Shown here: one piece after another, positions 1 to 11,307 of the stretch
How positions within the stretch are numbered: the first letter of the stretch is position 1
Layout of the letters: every line of letters begins with the position of its first letter
NCBI GenBank assembly: GCA_002633025.1
Contig: NMRB01000193.1
Span: 290,976 to 354,975, forward strand
DNA length: 64,000 nt
Origin: Notospermus geniculatus
Taxonomy: Eukaryota > Nemertea > Pilidiophora > Heteronemertea > Lineidae
Direction of reading: 5' to 3'
Position numbers and translations under genes: made by a program
Notes under the pieces: generated by a model
What the model was told of the DNA's origin: nothing
The model's input: only the letters and a program-made list of their open reading frames with translations
The model's database searches: none

Positions 1-1171
1 CAAGGGCCTATTAGGCTACATATTTAGAGTGGTTCGGGTTTAAAAGTAAAGAAACGTGAACGCCATGACGATATTTACGCTGGTAAGGGGACTTTTCGCC
101 AAGGGAGAGCAAACTCATTCATTTTTCATTTGACAGATGTCAACAAAGCTAATGAAAACCAAACGACAGGAATAGCAATCGGGTTGTTTGTTTGGCCTGT
201 TGACGTAACAACGCTGGGGACATTCATTTAAAAAATGCAACGCAAGAATTCCTATAGTGTGTGGGCTTCGTATTGTGTGTTGTGTTTGCGAAGGAACGAT
301 GTGAAACGCAACCACTGACCTCAACCACGAAAAGCCAGGCAAAATCCACCAAAAACTAAATAAAGACACCCTAAAGGCTGCAACTCAACAGATTTGAAAA
401 CCGTGTTTGCCTACCATTGAACTGGGTCATCACGCCCAGGGCGGAAGTGTAACAAATCTGCAGCAGCCGGTGACAAATGCTTCCTTGTTTGTACTCATTC
501 GTTGCGAGGTTTCGGCGTTTGTGCTAGAAATGGAGCCGTTTTTGTTCGTCTCGGTTGGCCCTGTCGCCTGTATACCTCCTACACCAAGTCGTAGCGTACA
601 AACATGGAGCCCCTCCCTTGACTGACTGGCTGCCTGACTGAGACCAATTCCTGCTGAGACTCACGCTAGAGCAACTCCTGCCACAGTTCATTTCTCCTTC
701 ACCTGTATTTTTTTCATAAATTTCCACCATATGTCATGTCGATCCACTAAAAAGGATCTGATTCCATAGCATATCTTAGTTAGATTTTTATCCAGGCCTA
801 CACCATCCCAATAAATTGACAAAAAGAAATTAGTGGGCCTAACGTTACCCAGCATCTTTAGAGCAAAAGAAATACCATTTTTAATGAAAATGTCCGTGTT
901 ATTCATGACAATATTGTCAGCAATTAGCTTCTTCCGTTTACCCTTCAACTGATAATTACCCTCGCCACAAGGCTAACGCATATCAAATGGACCAATAGAG
1001 AAACCATTAGATGGCTAAATTAGCTTTCGGCGATGGTATATTGACTCGCGAAGGAAGCCATGATGGTTCGACTCTTCTGGGGAATCGCTGAGGGATTTAT
1101 TGGCTAATTGAACGGATTTTTTCCAGCGTCATCCGAAAATTGAAAAATTGGGGAATCTTTGTGAAGCCTGA
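1..1171. other. Unique DNA, nothing recognised
   Basis: No open frame here has a start context, splice sites and composition that together suggest a gene. No repeat or hairpin of note was seen. Confidence 0.5.
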
Positions 1172-1233
1172 TACCGGAAAAATAGCAACAAAATCTTCTG
1201 ATACTAAGTATACCGGAAAAATAGAAACAAAAT
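1172..1233. repeat. Short tandem duplication, 39-bp period
   Basis: Two copies of a roughly 23-bp word beginning TACCGGAAAAATAG and continuing AACAAAAT start at 1172 and 1211. They differ at one base. No function is inferred. Confidence 0.7.
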
Positions 1234-2291
1234 TTTTCTGGCATCACAGGAAAAGTCGACTTCGAATGGCAGTAACTTTTATTGTAAGAAGGTTTATCTT
1301 TGGTTCAAGAAATTTGGAACCTGTGCTTCTTTTCGTAGATGCGGAATTTTGATTAACTGTTAGTGGGAATGACAGAACGCCAAACACTTACTTGGACAAA
1401 AAATCTGAGCATATGTACGGTACATGTACATTTACTCACATATATCTAGTTTTAAGTACTTAATTCTCATATCACCCAACTTCCCGTTTCAAAAGCTAGT
1501 TTAAGTCGCTCAATAGTGACTTCCCAGGGCTTAAGTGCTATGCTTCGGCCCTGGGACTGTGTCTGTCAACCCTGATCGTCTTCTCACTAACAGTTATGCC
1601 TAAAAAAATCACTTAACAGATTCTTGTGTAAATGTCAACACACTCACTGGATGATACTAGTCTTTTAGTCTAAAGGGATTTCGATATCTTTGAACAAAAA
1701 TCTTAGTATTGATCCAAAGTTCCCAAATAGGCCTTGCAGTTGTAAAGTTGTATCCATATCACCATTCCGTACACTATTTTGTAGATTACACAATATCGTG
1801 TACCTTACACTGATAACTACGATGATCTCTACAACAAAGCGTAGATAAACGTGTATGAAAACACCACAACACATAACACAGCGCTGAGACGTGAGATTCT
1901 GACCAAGTACGAGCATTCCCTTGGTACAAACCTAACGTATGACATAACAATGTCAGCTTAGAGATTTATCGATCTTAGAGCCACACGACTTCTTTGTCAT
2001 TTTTGATACAAGGTATTGAGGACACAATCTGGTACTTTAGGGACCTCGTCAGGTTCCAATCTAACTAGGCCAAATCAACTGTACATTACGTAGGGAATTT
2101 TTACTGAGAAGTATGTAAGAATCCATTTATTTTCATTGACGACAGCTGTGCAAAGGAACAGTGTAGTGCTACTGCTATGTGATACATGAACCTGTCATTT
2201 CGCGGTATAGGCCTTTGAATTGCAGTGTTGATCATTACATTGATTAATAAATCCTCGACATGCAGCAGAAATCACGACAAATGCGCCTAAA
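1234..2291. other. Unique DNA, nothing recognised
   Basis: AT-rich, stop-dense sequence in all frames. A GTAAGT donor-like word occurs on the minus strand near 1388, but no convincing exon precedes it. Confidence 0.5.
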
Positions 2292-2408
2292 GGGTCATAT
2301 GAATAAAGACTAGCAAAATGCTTTTACTTCAGATTTGTAGAGCATTGCCCAGTGCATTTGTATTGCAAAACTGAAGTAAATGTATTTACTAGGTTTATTC
2401 ATAGGCTG
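2292..2408. mobile_element. Imperfect inverted-repeat element (MITE-like)
   Basis: The left arm contains ATGAATAAAGACTAGC followed by CTTTTACTTCAG. The right arm, read on the other strand, contains ATGAATAAACCTAGT followed by CATTTACTTCAG. The arms are about 45 bases with a short loop. No coding capacity. A clear target-site duplication was not found, so this could be an old element or a simple fold-back. Confidence 0.6.
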
Positions 2409-5275
2409 GTGTTAAAAACCAAAACATTTTTTACGCAGCTTTTCAACCAACCCTCTTGACATATCAAGGCCAACGTTCACTTTCGACTACCTCCCTGGAT
2501 CGAATGAGCAAGGGTAGGTGTGATTGGAACTTGTCTGGCAAGATGCAACCAACAAATTGGAACAGTCATGGATTGAAATAATACATTTTTTCGTTAACGC
2601 GTAATTTTTCGACATTAATTCGCTGTCTTATTCAGTGCAAAAGGTATCTTATAAAGGACCCCTTTATGGTATCATGACGCTGACAGCATCCTCCCATAGC
2701 ACAGCTTTGGTCTTGCTCGTCTTCATACAAGTGGAGCGAGGTAAAAACCCCTGCTTTTGGAGGATGGCACGACCAGGACAAACCGTCTGACTTTGCCTAT
2801 ACTTAAACTTGATATGAGCCGTTTGAATCTTCAAACACTTTTACATTTTACATAAAATTACCCAAGCCTGGGATGACTGCATGACTCTGATAAACAAAAA
2901 GCAACGGCATTTATTGGGACAAACCATACATAACTTTCTTTCCCCCTAAATGAACAAATGAAGGAAATCGCGTTTGATTATACTCACTATCTTACTATTT
3001 TCTCGTGCTCATTACTCACCGTTTATATATCATTGCTGCCATCAGCAGCTGCAGAAAGGAACCACTTACCCAGAAGAATGTTATTAATTTTTCACAAGCT
3101 TTACAATACGTGCAAGAAACGATCATAAGTTACAGTCAACTCTATGTTACACTCTAGAGTTCACTAAACCAGGTGGTGTAAACATCTCAGAGGCAGTCCC
3201 TATTTTATGGCTACTTTAGTATACATAGATTGATGACGTAGCGGAAGAAACGTTAAGCTTCCGTAAAATTCACACAATGAAAATTTCACAATTTGATGAC
3301 TTTATTGAGGGGAAGTATGGCATAAGGTCATAACACGCCAACTGCTGAAAGCCCGCCTTATGGGTGCGAGTCATATACCGGACAAATTGGCCAATTCATT
3401 TGATTTGTAAAGAAAACCGGTTACATAGAAAGATAAGTGACGTATAATTTAAGATACATTGGCCCAGCCGCTATATATCATGTCCAAATGCCCGTTTCGA
3501 CACCAATATAACCGAACACTATTCATAACCCCAAAGGAACAATGTCAGCATTTTCAGGAAATTTATGCACCGCCACGATCCCGGTTTTCCCTCCTCTGTG
3601 CCCCGACGTTGCTCTTCCATTGACACTTCTAAATAGACCTATTCTTAATTTTGTCAGCCTATTCTTGAATTTGTTGCGAAATGGTTCCGATTTGCGGGTT
3701 ACGGTGCTTTTTCATGATGCGATGCTATTGTGGCGTGTATAGCCCGACACATGCGAAAAACCTGGCACATACAGAGTCCACGGAAGTTTCGCGCAGTTTT
3801 TTTTCTTATCAAAACATTACTCTTTGAGGTAGGTCCCAGAAAATCAGGATAAAATTGTTCACGGTGTCAGATGTTGAATACCGTAATGTTTTGACCAAAA
3901 TTAACCAAACAGTGAGTACCTATACCCGGGACCGCCGCGTCTGAGACTTTTAGATTGTGGAGATGACAGGGTGTTCGAGAATAGACAAGAAATGAAATTT
4001 GATACTACACAGTCTAAAGTCATGTTGAGACGACAGAGCGAAACGCACGTCGACATTTGTTGCCGACATCGGTAACATTTCGAAGCAGAAAATCTGCCAA
4101 ATTGTGAAAGACTGAATCGAGTACCTATCAGCTTCATGGTGACGTTAATGCCAAGAGTGGAGGGGCAAGCAAGTTGCTAAAATCGCCAATGTTGCTTGAT
4201 GTCAAAGGGGGAAAAAATCACGCACATGTTAAGCTGACAATGGCTCATTGGGTTCTACAAACGCCGAGTGATTTGTCGGATCTAACCTTTCAACATCTCT
4301 GTTTTAGCCGACAACTGATAAACCTTTCCTTCACACATTTTCCCTTCGAGCATGAAACAACCACGCGTGCGAAGAATCCACCCAGGCGATTTCTGGCTTT
4401 ACTGGGAATTAACAGAAATCCCTAACACGGTTCGGATTTCATGCAGCAAATCCGCGCTACACACGAACTCGGATGAAAGTATTGTTCAACGGTGAAAAAT
4501 TGGCTACTGCTGTTGGCTACAGCCGGGGTATGGATGTCACTTCACACTGCGACAAGTGGTAGGGAAGATAGACCCCGGGGTACACCCGCGGGGAATCAGT
4601 GCAACCATGATGAGGCGAAATGTCACCCATCACCGACGCACATTGTGGTATATCGGACTTTTGATAATAATATGCGTAAAATTACCATGAAATTGGCTGC
4701 GATACAGTGCGGACAATTGTTTGCAATTATCTGGTGAAGTGAGTGTGAAATTTGAAGGTGTACTTCTTCGGCATTCGCTGCGGTGCCTGACGGTCCTATT
4801 CCTCGGACACAAAAAGATCTATCGTCTTCGTGTGGACTTTTGATTCGCCTGTTGTCCCCAATATGGCTCGATTCTTACGAAGGGTAACCCGATACGGAGG
4901 TTGGAAAAAGAGCCTCTGTGCTTGCTTAAGTTTGAACAAGTTTTGAGACGAAGTTTTATTCCGTCCAATAAGGAAAATCCTTTGTCGGCTCTAGACGTAA
5001 ATGTAGGAAGTAAAGGATGGACGGTTGCGGAAATGATTTTTCTAGCGTCGTTATTGTGGTTTGGTCTTTTGATAAAAACACGTAAAGTGAGATGAGCGCA
5101 TTGACAACAAGGATTCTTAAAATAGGAAATTTTAAAATACGTGTATAGGCCTAGGCTTGATACTTTTCTTCCACGCTGTTAAGCATGTTGGAAGATCTGA
5201 ACGGGAAAATTTACCACGATGCCAATTCTGTGTGATCTTGGTAATTTAAAGTCTGTTTACAATTTTAAAGTCATT
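2409..5275. other. Mostly unique DNA, no supported gene
   Basis: There are several short open frames. One at 4492 reads like a signal peptide but starts at GTG, and one at 4847-5095 has no ATG. None has start, splice and frame evidence in agreement, so none is called. Confidence 0.45.
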
Positions 5276-5390
5276 TTATACTGAAAAATTGGTCTGATGC
5301 CAACCGTCGTATACACGGTGAATCATAAAGAATGATACACTAGATGACACATCGACGTCATCCTTTGTAGTCGCAGCGGAAGACATATAG
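5276..5390 (-). CDS. Candidate exon 2 of a membrane-protein fragment
   Basis: This is the partner of the exon at 5494-5640. It follows an acceptor (TCATAG) preceded by a strongly pyrimidine-rich tract on the minus strand, across a 103-bp intron. Its first base completes the split codon left by the GTAAGT donor at 5493, so the reading frame carries through. It encodes about 37 residues beginning YMSSAATTKDD and including MIHRVYDGWHQ, then reaches TAA at 5278-5276. The end may be the true stop, or a GTATAA donor at 5281 may lead to a further exon that I could not find. The sequence matches no family I recognise. In the model it would be the polar stretch after the membrane segment. Confidence 0.3.
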
Positions 5391-5493
5391 CTATGACAAT
5401 AATATATGACAAAATAAGAAAAAAAAGAAACCAGGGATAAAATAATGTGCAAGAAAAAAGACAACTATGGAATGGATCTTAACGATGACTTAC

Positions 5494-5640
5494 CGATGCA
5501 GAGGTGTTTCCCTGTCCGTGCGCCGAATTCCGGTATATCCAACACCTATCAAAATAATAACAACAGAGAACCAGATGAACCTCAAGCAACCAGATGACGC
5601 ACATGGACGCGAATGACAATTTTCACTGGAGTATTGTATA
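5494..5640 (-). CDS. Candidate exon with one transmembrane segment
   Basis: On the minus strand this open frame reads ...CHSRPCASSGC, then a hydrophobic run FIWFSVVIILIGVGYTG, then RRTDRETPLHR, and ends exactly at a consensus GTAAGT donor. Cysteines before the membrane segment and basic residues after it suggest a single-pass membrane protein. Acceptors after TTAG (5641) or CCAG (5672) are both preceded by CT-rich sequence. No ATG lies in this frame before the upstream stop, so the start codon must be in another exon. A second frame with an ATG (MCVIWLLEV...) is also open, but it hits a stop soon after splicing. The donor, polypyrimidine tract and matching phase are visible. Function is unknown. 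Confidence 0.3.
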
Positions 5641-6173
5641 CTAACCAAATCGGAGGAGGATTTGTGAGATGCTGGACTTAACTTTAAACACGGTTTAACC
5701 TTGTAAAACTCGCCTTACGTCTTGTAATGAGCGTATGATGGTGATTGATCAGTCGGCTGCTTATCCAAGGGCTCCACGCCATGTATTATGAAGAACAGGA
5801 GTAGGCGCAGCTCCGCCGATGATATCGACCAATCAGAAATGCTTTTGATAATAACGCCTGCATATTGTACGCGCTCGCGTATCGCCGACACGCTGCATTC
5901 GAGAATCTCATTCAGCGACACAAGAAATGCCCGATTTCGGCCAACACTGCTATTTCTGGCTGGAATTTACGCGCATTGCCAAAACGTGCTGATAGTAGAC
6001 TCCGTAAGGATTGAAGAGATTTGCATGAAAGCTATTCGATACCAATGAAAAATGTCAACATGGTTTTATTCTTGCAGTGTTAAACCAAATATGATTACCC
6101 GGATTACCAGCGCTGATCCCCAGGTTTTGTGTGACTTAAACCTCCTTCGGGTCACTGTCTATGGTTTAAATGT
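5514..6173. repeat. Segment duplicated across an N gap, copy 1
   Basis: This 660-bp segment recurs at 6246-6905 with a constant offset of 732 and only two differences seen (GAGATG versus GAGGTG, and GCCGATG versus GCCGACG). Copy 1 ends, and copy 2 begins, exactly at the edges of the gap. That pattern suggests two haplotypes joined in series more than a biological duplication. Confidence 0.9.
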
Positions 6174-6245
6174 NNNNNNNNNNNNNNNNNNNNNNNNNNN
6201 NNNNNNNNNNNNNNNNNNNNNNNNNNNNNNNNNNNNNNNNNNNNN
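6174..6245. other. Assembly gap, 72 Ns
   Basis: A run of N separates the two near-identical 660-bp copies. Frames translated through it have no meaning. Confidence 0.99.
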
Positions 6246-6905
6246 GTCCGTGCGCCGAATTCCGGTATATCCAACACCTATCAAAATAATAACAACAGAG
6301 AACCAGATGAACCTCAAGCAACCAGATGACGCACATGGACGCGAATGACAATTTTCACTGGAGTATTGTATACTAACCAAATCGGAGGAGGATTTGTGAG
6401 GTGCTGGACTTAACTTTAAACACGGTTTAACCTTGTAAAACTCGCCTTACGTCTTGTAATGAGCGTATGATGGTGATTGATCAGTCGGCTGCTTATCCAA
6501 GGGCTCCACGCCATGTATTATGAAGAACAGGAGTAGGCGCAGCTCCGCCGACGATATCGACCAATCAGAAATGCTTTTGATAATAACGCCTGCATATTGT
6601 ACGCGCTCGCGTATCGCCGACACGCTGCATTCGAGAATCTCATTCAGCGACACAAGAAATGCCCGATTTCGGCCAACACTGCTATTTCTGGCTGGAATTT
6701 ACGCGCATTGCCAAAACGTGCTGATAGTAGACTCCGTAAGGATTGAAGAGATTTGCATGAAAGCTATTCGATACCAATGAAAAATGTCAACATGGTTTTA
6801 TTCTTGCAGTGTTAAACCAAATATGATTACCCGGATTACCAGCGCTGATCCCCAGGTTTTGTGTGACTTAAACCTCCTTCGGGTCACTGTCTATGGTTTA
6901 AATGT
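6246..6905. repeat. Segment duplicated across an N gap, copy 2
   Basis: This is the second copy of 5514-6173. It repeats the membrane-segment exon without its donor, which would lie inside the gap. After 6905 the sequence continues as unique DNA, so the true locus probably has one copy. Confidence 0.9.
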
Positions 6906-7600
6906 GCATTAAGCTTTCACTTTATTGCGTACAGTCATTGTACCTGCACACGATTCCAAACACAAACTGCAAATTGACACTCTGGATGACACCGTAGCTT
7001 ACACTTTATAATGATTCCTGTTAACATATGTTAATATATCGACGCGCAACAAGAACTACAGACAGATAGAAGAGAGAGAATGGGAGCAATTGAGCATCAC
7101 GCCACATGTTCTTTTCCAGTGTCTACATTGTATTCAACAGAGACATTGTCTATTCAAAAGAACACCCTCTGAGCCTGTACTGTCGCTGTACATTTCAATT
7201 CACCAAGACGAGATCGTCTTTTTCTTTCAATGCACTACAGTAATCCGGCTGTTGGGTCTGCAATAAATATCATTTGTAAACAATGGATTATTGAGTGAAT
7301 ACGTCTTTTTGTAAGCAAGCTTAGGTTTCTTTTGACGCGATATGTATTTCTTATAAATGAAGCCGGGCGTTCTACCGGGGATAGAGAGCTGTTTTTAAAT
7401 ATCAAGGACCAAGGAAATGTATTAAAATGGCCAATAGAATAGATTGCATTGAGAGCCCTGGGGCAAGGAACAACAAGGAGACATTACTAAACTATATGAT
7501 GTAGAAATGATTAAAAAGTTTGAAGGGACCTTGCGACCTCACCTCACCGGTAGCGAAACTTCACAGAGAACCTGTCGCGATTTTTCCGGCTTGTAGAACA
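6906..7600. other. Unique DNA, nothing recognised
   Basis: AT-rich sequence without a credible exon. No hairpins or tandem repeats were noticed. Confidence 0.5.
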
Positions 7601-7764
7601 GGGGCCAGTTGCACAAAATTTGAAAAGATAAAAGTCTGTTAATTTAGCTTTTCCTGTTAAAATCCTTAACTTGGATTACATGTAACTTACAAAACTAACA
7701 TTTTGGGATAAGTTAACGCCAAGATAAACTAACAGTGATTTTTAACTTTTGTGCAACCGGCCCC
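7601..7764. mobile_element. 164-bp MITE with GGGGCC termini
   Basis: The element starts GGGGCCAGTTGCACAAAA and ends TTTTGTGCAACCGGCCCC, an inverted pair with two mismatches. The interior is AT-rich and repeats GTTAA-like words. Both flanks resemble AGAA(C/G)A, so a target-site duplication is possible but not exact. There is no coding capacity. The terminal pattern is typical of non-autonomous DNA transposons, but I cannot fix the superfamily. Confidence 0.8.
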
Positions 7765-7889
7765 AGAAGAGGAATTTATTGCGTGCGAAATTTGGAATTT
7801 ATTGCGTGCGGTGTAACATTTTTGAATATTCCCCATCTGTGAGTGTTCCCCTAATATTGTCTGGCGGAATAAGCTAGCTTTGATATTAC

Positions 7890-7967
7890 AAGTATGAGTA
7901 AAGTCGTCTCTGAGTTTCGCAAATTTTTGACCCCGCAAGCGGGGTCTTCCTCAGACACTTCCCAGTA
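7890..7967 (-). repeat. Interspersed repeat with hammerhead-like core, copy 1
   Basis: On the minus strand the core reads CTGAGGA, then a perfect stem GACCCCGC-TT-GCGGGGTC, then AAAA where other copies have GAAA. The sequence that follows (ATTTGCGAAACTC, then GAGACGACTTTA) is shared in part with the copy at 25711. See the copies at 9899, 25711 and 36722. Confidence 0.7.
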
Positions 7968-9188
7968 GAGATCCCAGAAGTGAATGAGCTGGATCCTTAT
8001 TGTGGATTTCTATAAATGAAGAAACCCTGAAAAAGGTGTGAAAAGGTGTGAAAGGTTTAGGTTGACCAAAAGAGTTGAATAGAAAGGCCAGTATAGGGCA
8101 CATTACAGAATACGTTTCGATCTACCTGCCAGTGTTTCCCAAACAATAAGGGGAAACACTGACATACGTAAACACTGACAGATGTTACACCTGTATTGAA
8201 ACTACCCCGAATTACTACTTCCTAGTTGAGGCTATGGATTCGGTTTCGGACTTTAAAGGGGCGGATAGTCTGTTCAACCCATATCCCACCCAGCGAGTCG
8301 ATCACTGATTTGCGCATGAAGGTGAAGAAAGGTACTCATCATACACTTCCGGTGTCACTAGTCAGTGTCTTCCGGTACTGACGTGAAAGTTATGTATCCA
8401 ATGAATTCTAAAGATTTGACAGCCATAGTTTGGAATATTGGACGTATGGCCTATTCGGGGAGAAAATTATCCGAACTTGACTGTCAGTCAGAGGTATACG
8501 AGTCTGACGAGTGTTAAACAGATCCTGCGCATCCCATTGAAACGACGATACGTGACATTCAAACTTTTGTATCCCTGTTCGCCACCTTTGTCGAATGTGC
8601 GTGACGATTTTGTGTGGTTTGGTATCATATTTGCCAGCACTTGTTATAAATAACACCATTGCATTGGTTAGTGCTAATTATTACCTCGTTTTAGATGATA
8701 AAGGGTAAAAATATCGCGAGTTTTAGACTGGGTTTTAGATCAATTTCGTGTCTACGTTTCCATACGTTCTCCATTCCGGGGGTCAGTTGGCTCCCTTATT
8801 AAATATCCCTAATGACTGTGGTATATTTAGTATAATTACGGTTCGGAGATAACTGTGGAAGAGGCACTGACGTGCTTCATTCAAGAACATGGCTGCAATA
8901 AAAGAGAACTACATTGTCCGGCGGTGATTTTTCCGGTACGCCGCGCTGAATTAATGTATTCGGGTCACGGGAGACTTCGGTGCGCTGTGATGTAACAAGG
9001 ATGCGCTAGGACAGGGGTCAAGAGTTTTACGAATGGGCAACTTGGACCGGTACGACCCTTAGGGTCTGTTCATCTGATTCGGACACGACGAACAAGGCTT
9101 CAACGAAGCATCACATTATATGTAGACAACGTAGCCCCGGTGATAAGCCTTCACTGCCGATAAACAGCACGTGTTTTGTAACTTCGGA
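7968..9188. other. Unique DNA with one small hairpin
   Basis: At 8130-8161 CAGTGTTTCCC pairs with GGGAAACACTG around a 10-base loop. Otherwise no gene or repeat was seen. Confidence 0.5.
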
Positions 9189-9225
9189 CTTGGAGGAATT
9201 ATACTGTCAGTATAATTCCTCCAAG
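9189..9225. repeat. Perfect short hairpin
   Basis: CTTGGAGGAATTATACTG pairs with the reverse complement ending CCTCCAAG, an 18-bp stem with almost no loop. It could be a remnant of a fold-back element. No promoter or terminator role is implied. Confidence 0.8.
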
Positions 9226-9793
9226 CTTCGAACAACAACGCGAGACGATAAGTACACTAACTCATCTGAATAAATTAGCATGCGGCGAATTTGAGGTATT
9301 TTGAACACAATTTAGAATCTGACAAGAGGTGACACTGATTGAATATCATGTAACCATCGACAAGTATCGTGTTTGGAAACAGACGGTTGACATCACGGAT
9401 GCTGAGGTGTCGGTGGACAAAGGGGCATCTAAGTCCCTGATTACATCATGGGACATGTTTCTGCTCGGCATGGTGATAATCCGCGAAACACGACCAAGAA
9501 AGTAGGCCTTCCCGCACACTTGCAAAATGCTATGTTGGTGATCTGAAACTGCTCCGCAGAATAAGCAATGCCGGTGTGACAGGGACCAACATCCTCGGGA
9601 AGTCCGCATGGCTTTTGTTAAAGGTATTGGTCAGGTTAGTGACACATTCTTTCACAATCTGCCGGAAAACCGCGGGTTAATCGGGCAGTACAATAGCCCG
9701 GACTTTCATTCCAGGTGACTATGATCCCTGTCACACCGGACTGAATGCCAATGATAGTATCACTTGAAAAAAAGGCCCGTGAATTGAGCATAT
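9226..9793. other. Unique DNA, nothing recognised
   Basis: A minus-strand open frame (9346-9609) contains a few Cys and His residues but has no ATG in context and no splice support, so it is not called. Confidence 0.45.
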
Positions 9794-9889
9794 ATACAGC
9801 TATAAATCTGAACAGCTATAAATCTATACAGCTATAAATCTAACAGCTATAAATCTATACAGCTATAAATCTAACAGCTATAAATCTGA
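9794..9889. repeat. Minisatellite, about 15-bp unit
   Basis: Six or more copies of ACAGCTATAAATCT in tandem, with TA or GA between units. The repeat lies immediately upstream of the hammerhead-like repeat at 9899. Confidence 0.9.
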
Positions 9890-9898
9890 ATCTGTCTA

Positions 9899-9998
9899 GT
9901 CTCTCCAACTGAAAAGTGCCTGAGGAAGACCCCGGTTGGGGTCGAAAATTTGCAAGATTCTGGAAGTTGACTTCTTGATATTTATCATTTTGTGTGTC
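9899..9998 (+). repeat. Interspersed repeat with hammerhead-like core, copy 2
   Basis: The core reads CCTGAGGA, A, then stem II GACCCC-GGTT-GGGGTC, then GAAA, followed by ATTTGCAAGATTC and GAAGTTGACTTCTTGATA. The order CUGANGA-stem-GAAA is the catalytic core pattern of hammerhead ribozymes. I could not pair stems I and III or place a cleavage site. The tail GAAGTTGACTTCTTGATA also occurs alone at 17768. Confidence 0.7.
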
Positions 9999-10499
9999 AA
10001 TTTGTGTGCTTTCTTGTTCTTTGGATATAAATCTGAACACATGCCGTAGTAACTAAAACGGTTTGGGAGACATTCACGCTGAAACTGAAATGGAAAATAT
10101 TTTGATACTCATCGACCAAGTGGTCGTCACTTGAGAATCGAAAAGTGGCCATCGGTCTAAACATTTACCCATGCCTATACGGGGTCAACCTGAAGTGTCG
10201 GATTAAGGCCGGCGTATCCCCAGAGGACGTCACCGACCACAGCCGTGGTTTGACAGATGGGGCACAAAGCCTTGTCACTGGTAAAGCAGGGAAACCAGAA
10301 ATGAAGAATGGAGGCCATTCTGGGGTCGGTGATGTTCAGGAAATGTTCGTTAGAGACAAGAGGGATTAGGGTGGAGAGAAAGGGTTGAAAGAAAGCAAGA
10401 TGTGGTACCACATGTACAGGACTCATCGGCCAGAAGTAGGTTTGAGAAGTGGCAACAGGGTGGGAGGATTAAATCAGTCACGGCGTCAAGAGACCGAGG
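9999..10499. other. Unique DNA, possible 3' flank
   Basis: If the two-exon model at 10500-11307 is right, this is downstream sequence on the minus strand. Open frames exist on both strands (10145-10426) but neither has supporting signals. Confidence 0.4.
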
Positions 10500-10642
10500 C
10501 TAAACTGAAGGAGCGTTCAAGTGGAAGGGTATAGCCAAATAGTTGGCCATTTGTTTCATTTTTAGTGTTGGTTGCCACAGTTGCTGATTGAGATGGAGGA
10601 TTCCAGATGCCACTTGGAGGAAGATATCTTGCTTTTTGCTGA
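10500..10642 (-). CDS. Candidate terminal exon, unknown protein
   Basis: On the minus strand this follows the acceptor AAACAG and reads VSKKQDIFLQVASGILHLNQ, continues QLWQPTLKMKQMANYLAI and stops at TAG (10502-10500). Two bases complete the codon left by the exon at 11109-11307, so the phase fits. A second frame is also open across the same bases, which lowers confidence, as it shows how easily open frames arise here. No family is recognised. Confidence 0.2.
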
Positions 10643-11108
10643 CTGTTTATGTTCAAGGGTGACAAAAAGATGATTTTTATTACAATCACAATTCCATCAG
10701 TTGCGGGACAACACTAACTAAGTGAAAAAATGTCACGCCCGATCCGAGATCACGGACTTGCCCTACTGTCTCAAAGTTTAAACTTTAAGCAAGAAAGATA
10801 TTTTTTCAAAATTGTCCCAAAGTGGTCGGAAGGCGGCTAGGATGGATAAAAAAACATGATTACAGTAATTTGTGAAGAAAAAAAAACGTTTTTGCCGCTT
10901 AATGTTAGTTTAATCATTTGAAGAAAATATCTCAAACTCCGACGAAACTCAGAAATTTTTGTTATATTTACAGGGATGTTGAAAGAAAGAACAGTTGCCC
11001 CGTTTATTTTTCAAATTTTGATAAAGTTTGTACGACCAACCGCATCCCCAGTAACGGTCTGAAACAGTCTTCGAGGAGTACCTGGGTTGGAGATCAAAGT
11101 CGGCGTAC
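10643..11108 (-). other. Candidate intron of the 10500-11307 model
   Basis: The interval runs from GTACGC to AAACAG on the minus strand, 466 bp. It contains stops in all minus frames and an A-rich stretch near 10880. It is meaningful only if the two flanking exons are real. Confidence 0.2.
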
Positions 11109-11307
11109 CTGGGTCCGTGATGACATCAAAGGTGAAGTACCATCCCATTGTAACAAGATCCTTCAGCAGTTGTTGAATCTGTAACTGAAACCTAAGTATA
11201 GTTACCGTATCGGTGGCTGCTGCACCCAGCATCTGGCGTGGACTGAGCATACTGAAAGGAAAACGGTCCATGGGCTTGGGACACACGGTATTCAGATTAA
11301 AAAGAAC
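11109..11307 (-). CDS. Candidate internal exon, unknown protein
   Basis: The exon lies between acceptor GATTACAG and donor CCAG|GTACGC on the minus strand. It encodes 66 full codons starting VLFNLNTVCPKPMDRF, then MLSPRQMLGAAATDTV and ending GWYFTFDVITDP, with one extra base that pairs in phase with the exon at 10500-10642. An internal ATG (MDRFPFS...) could serve as a start if the acceptor is not used. A second CAG|GTAC word lies 35 bases further on. I do not recognise the product, and the model rests only on splice signals and open frame. Confidence 0.22.

Noticed and set aside
4492-4737. Signal-peptide-like plus frame (MKNWLLLLATAG...)
   Set aside because: The initial codon is GTG, which is not a usual start in animals, and no acceptor supports an internal exon.
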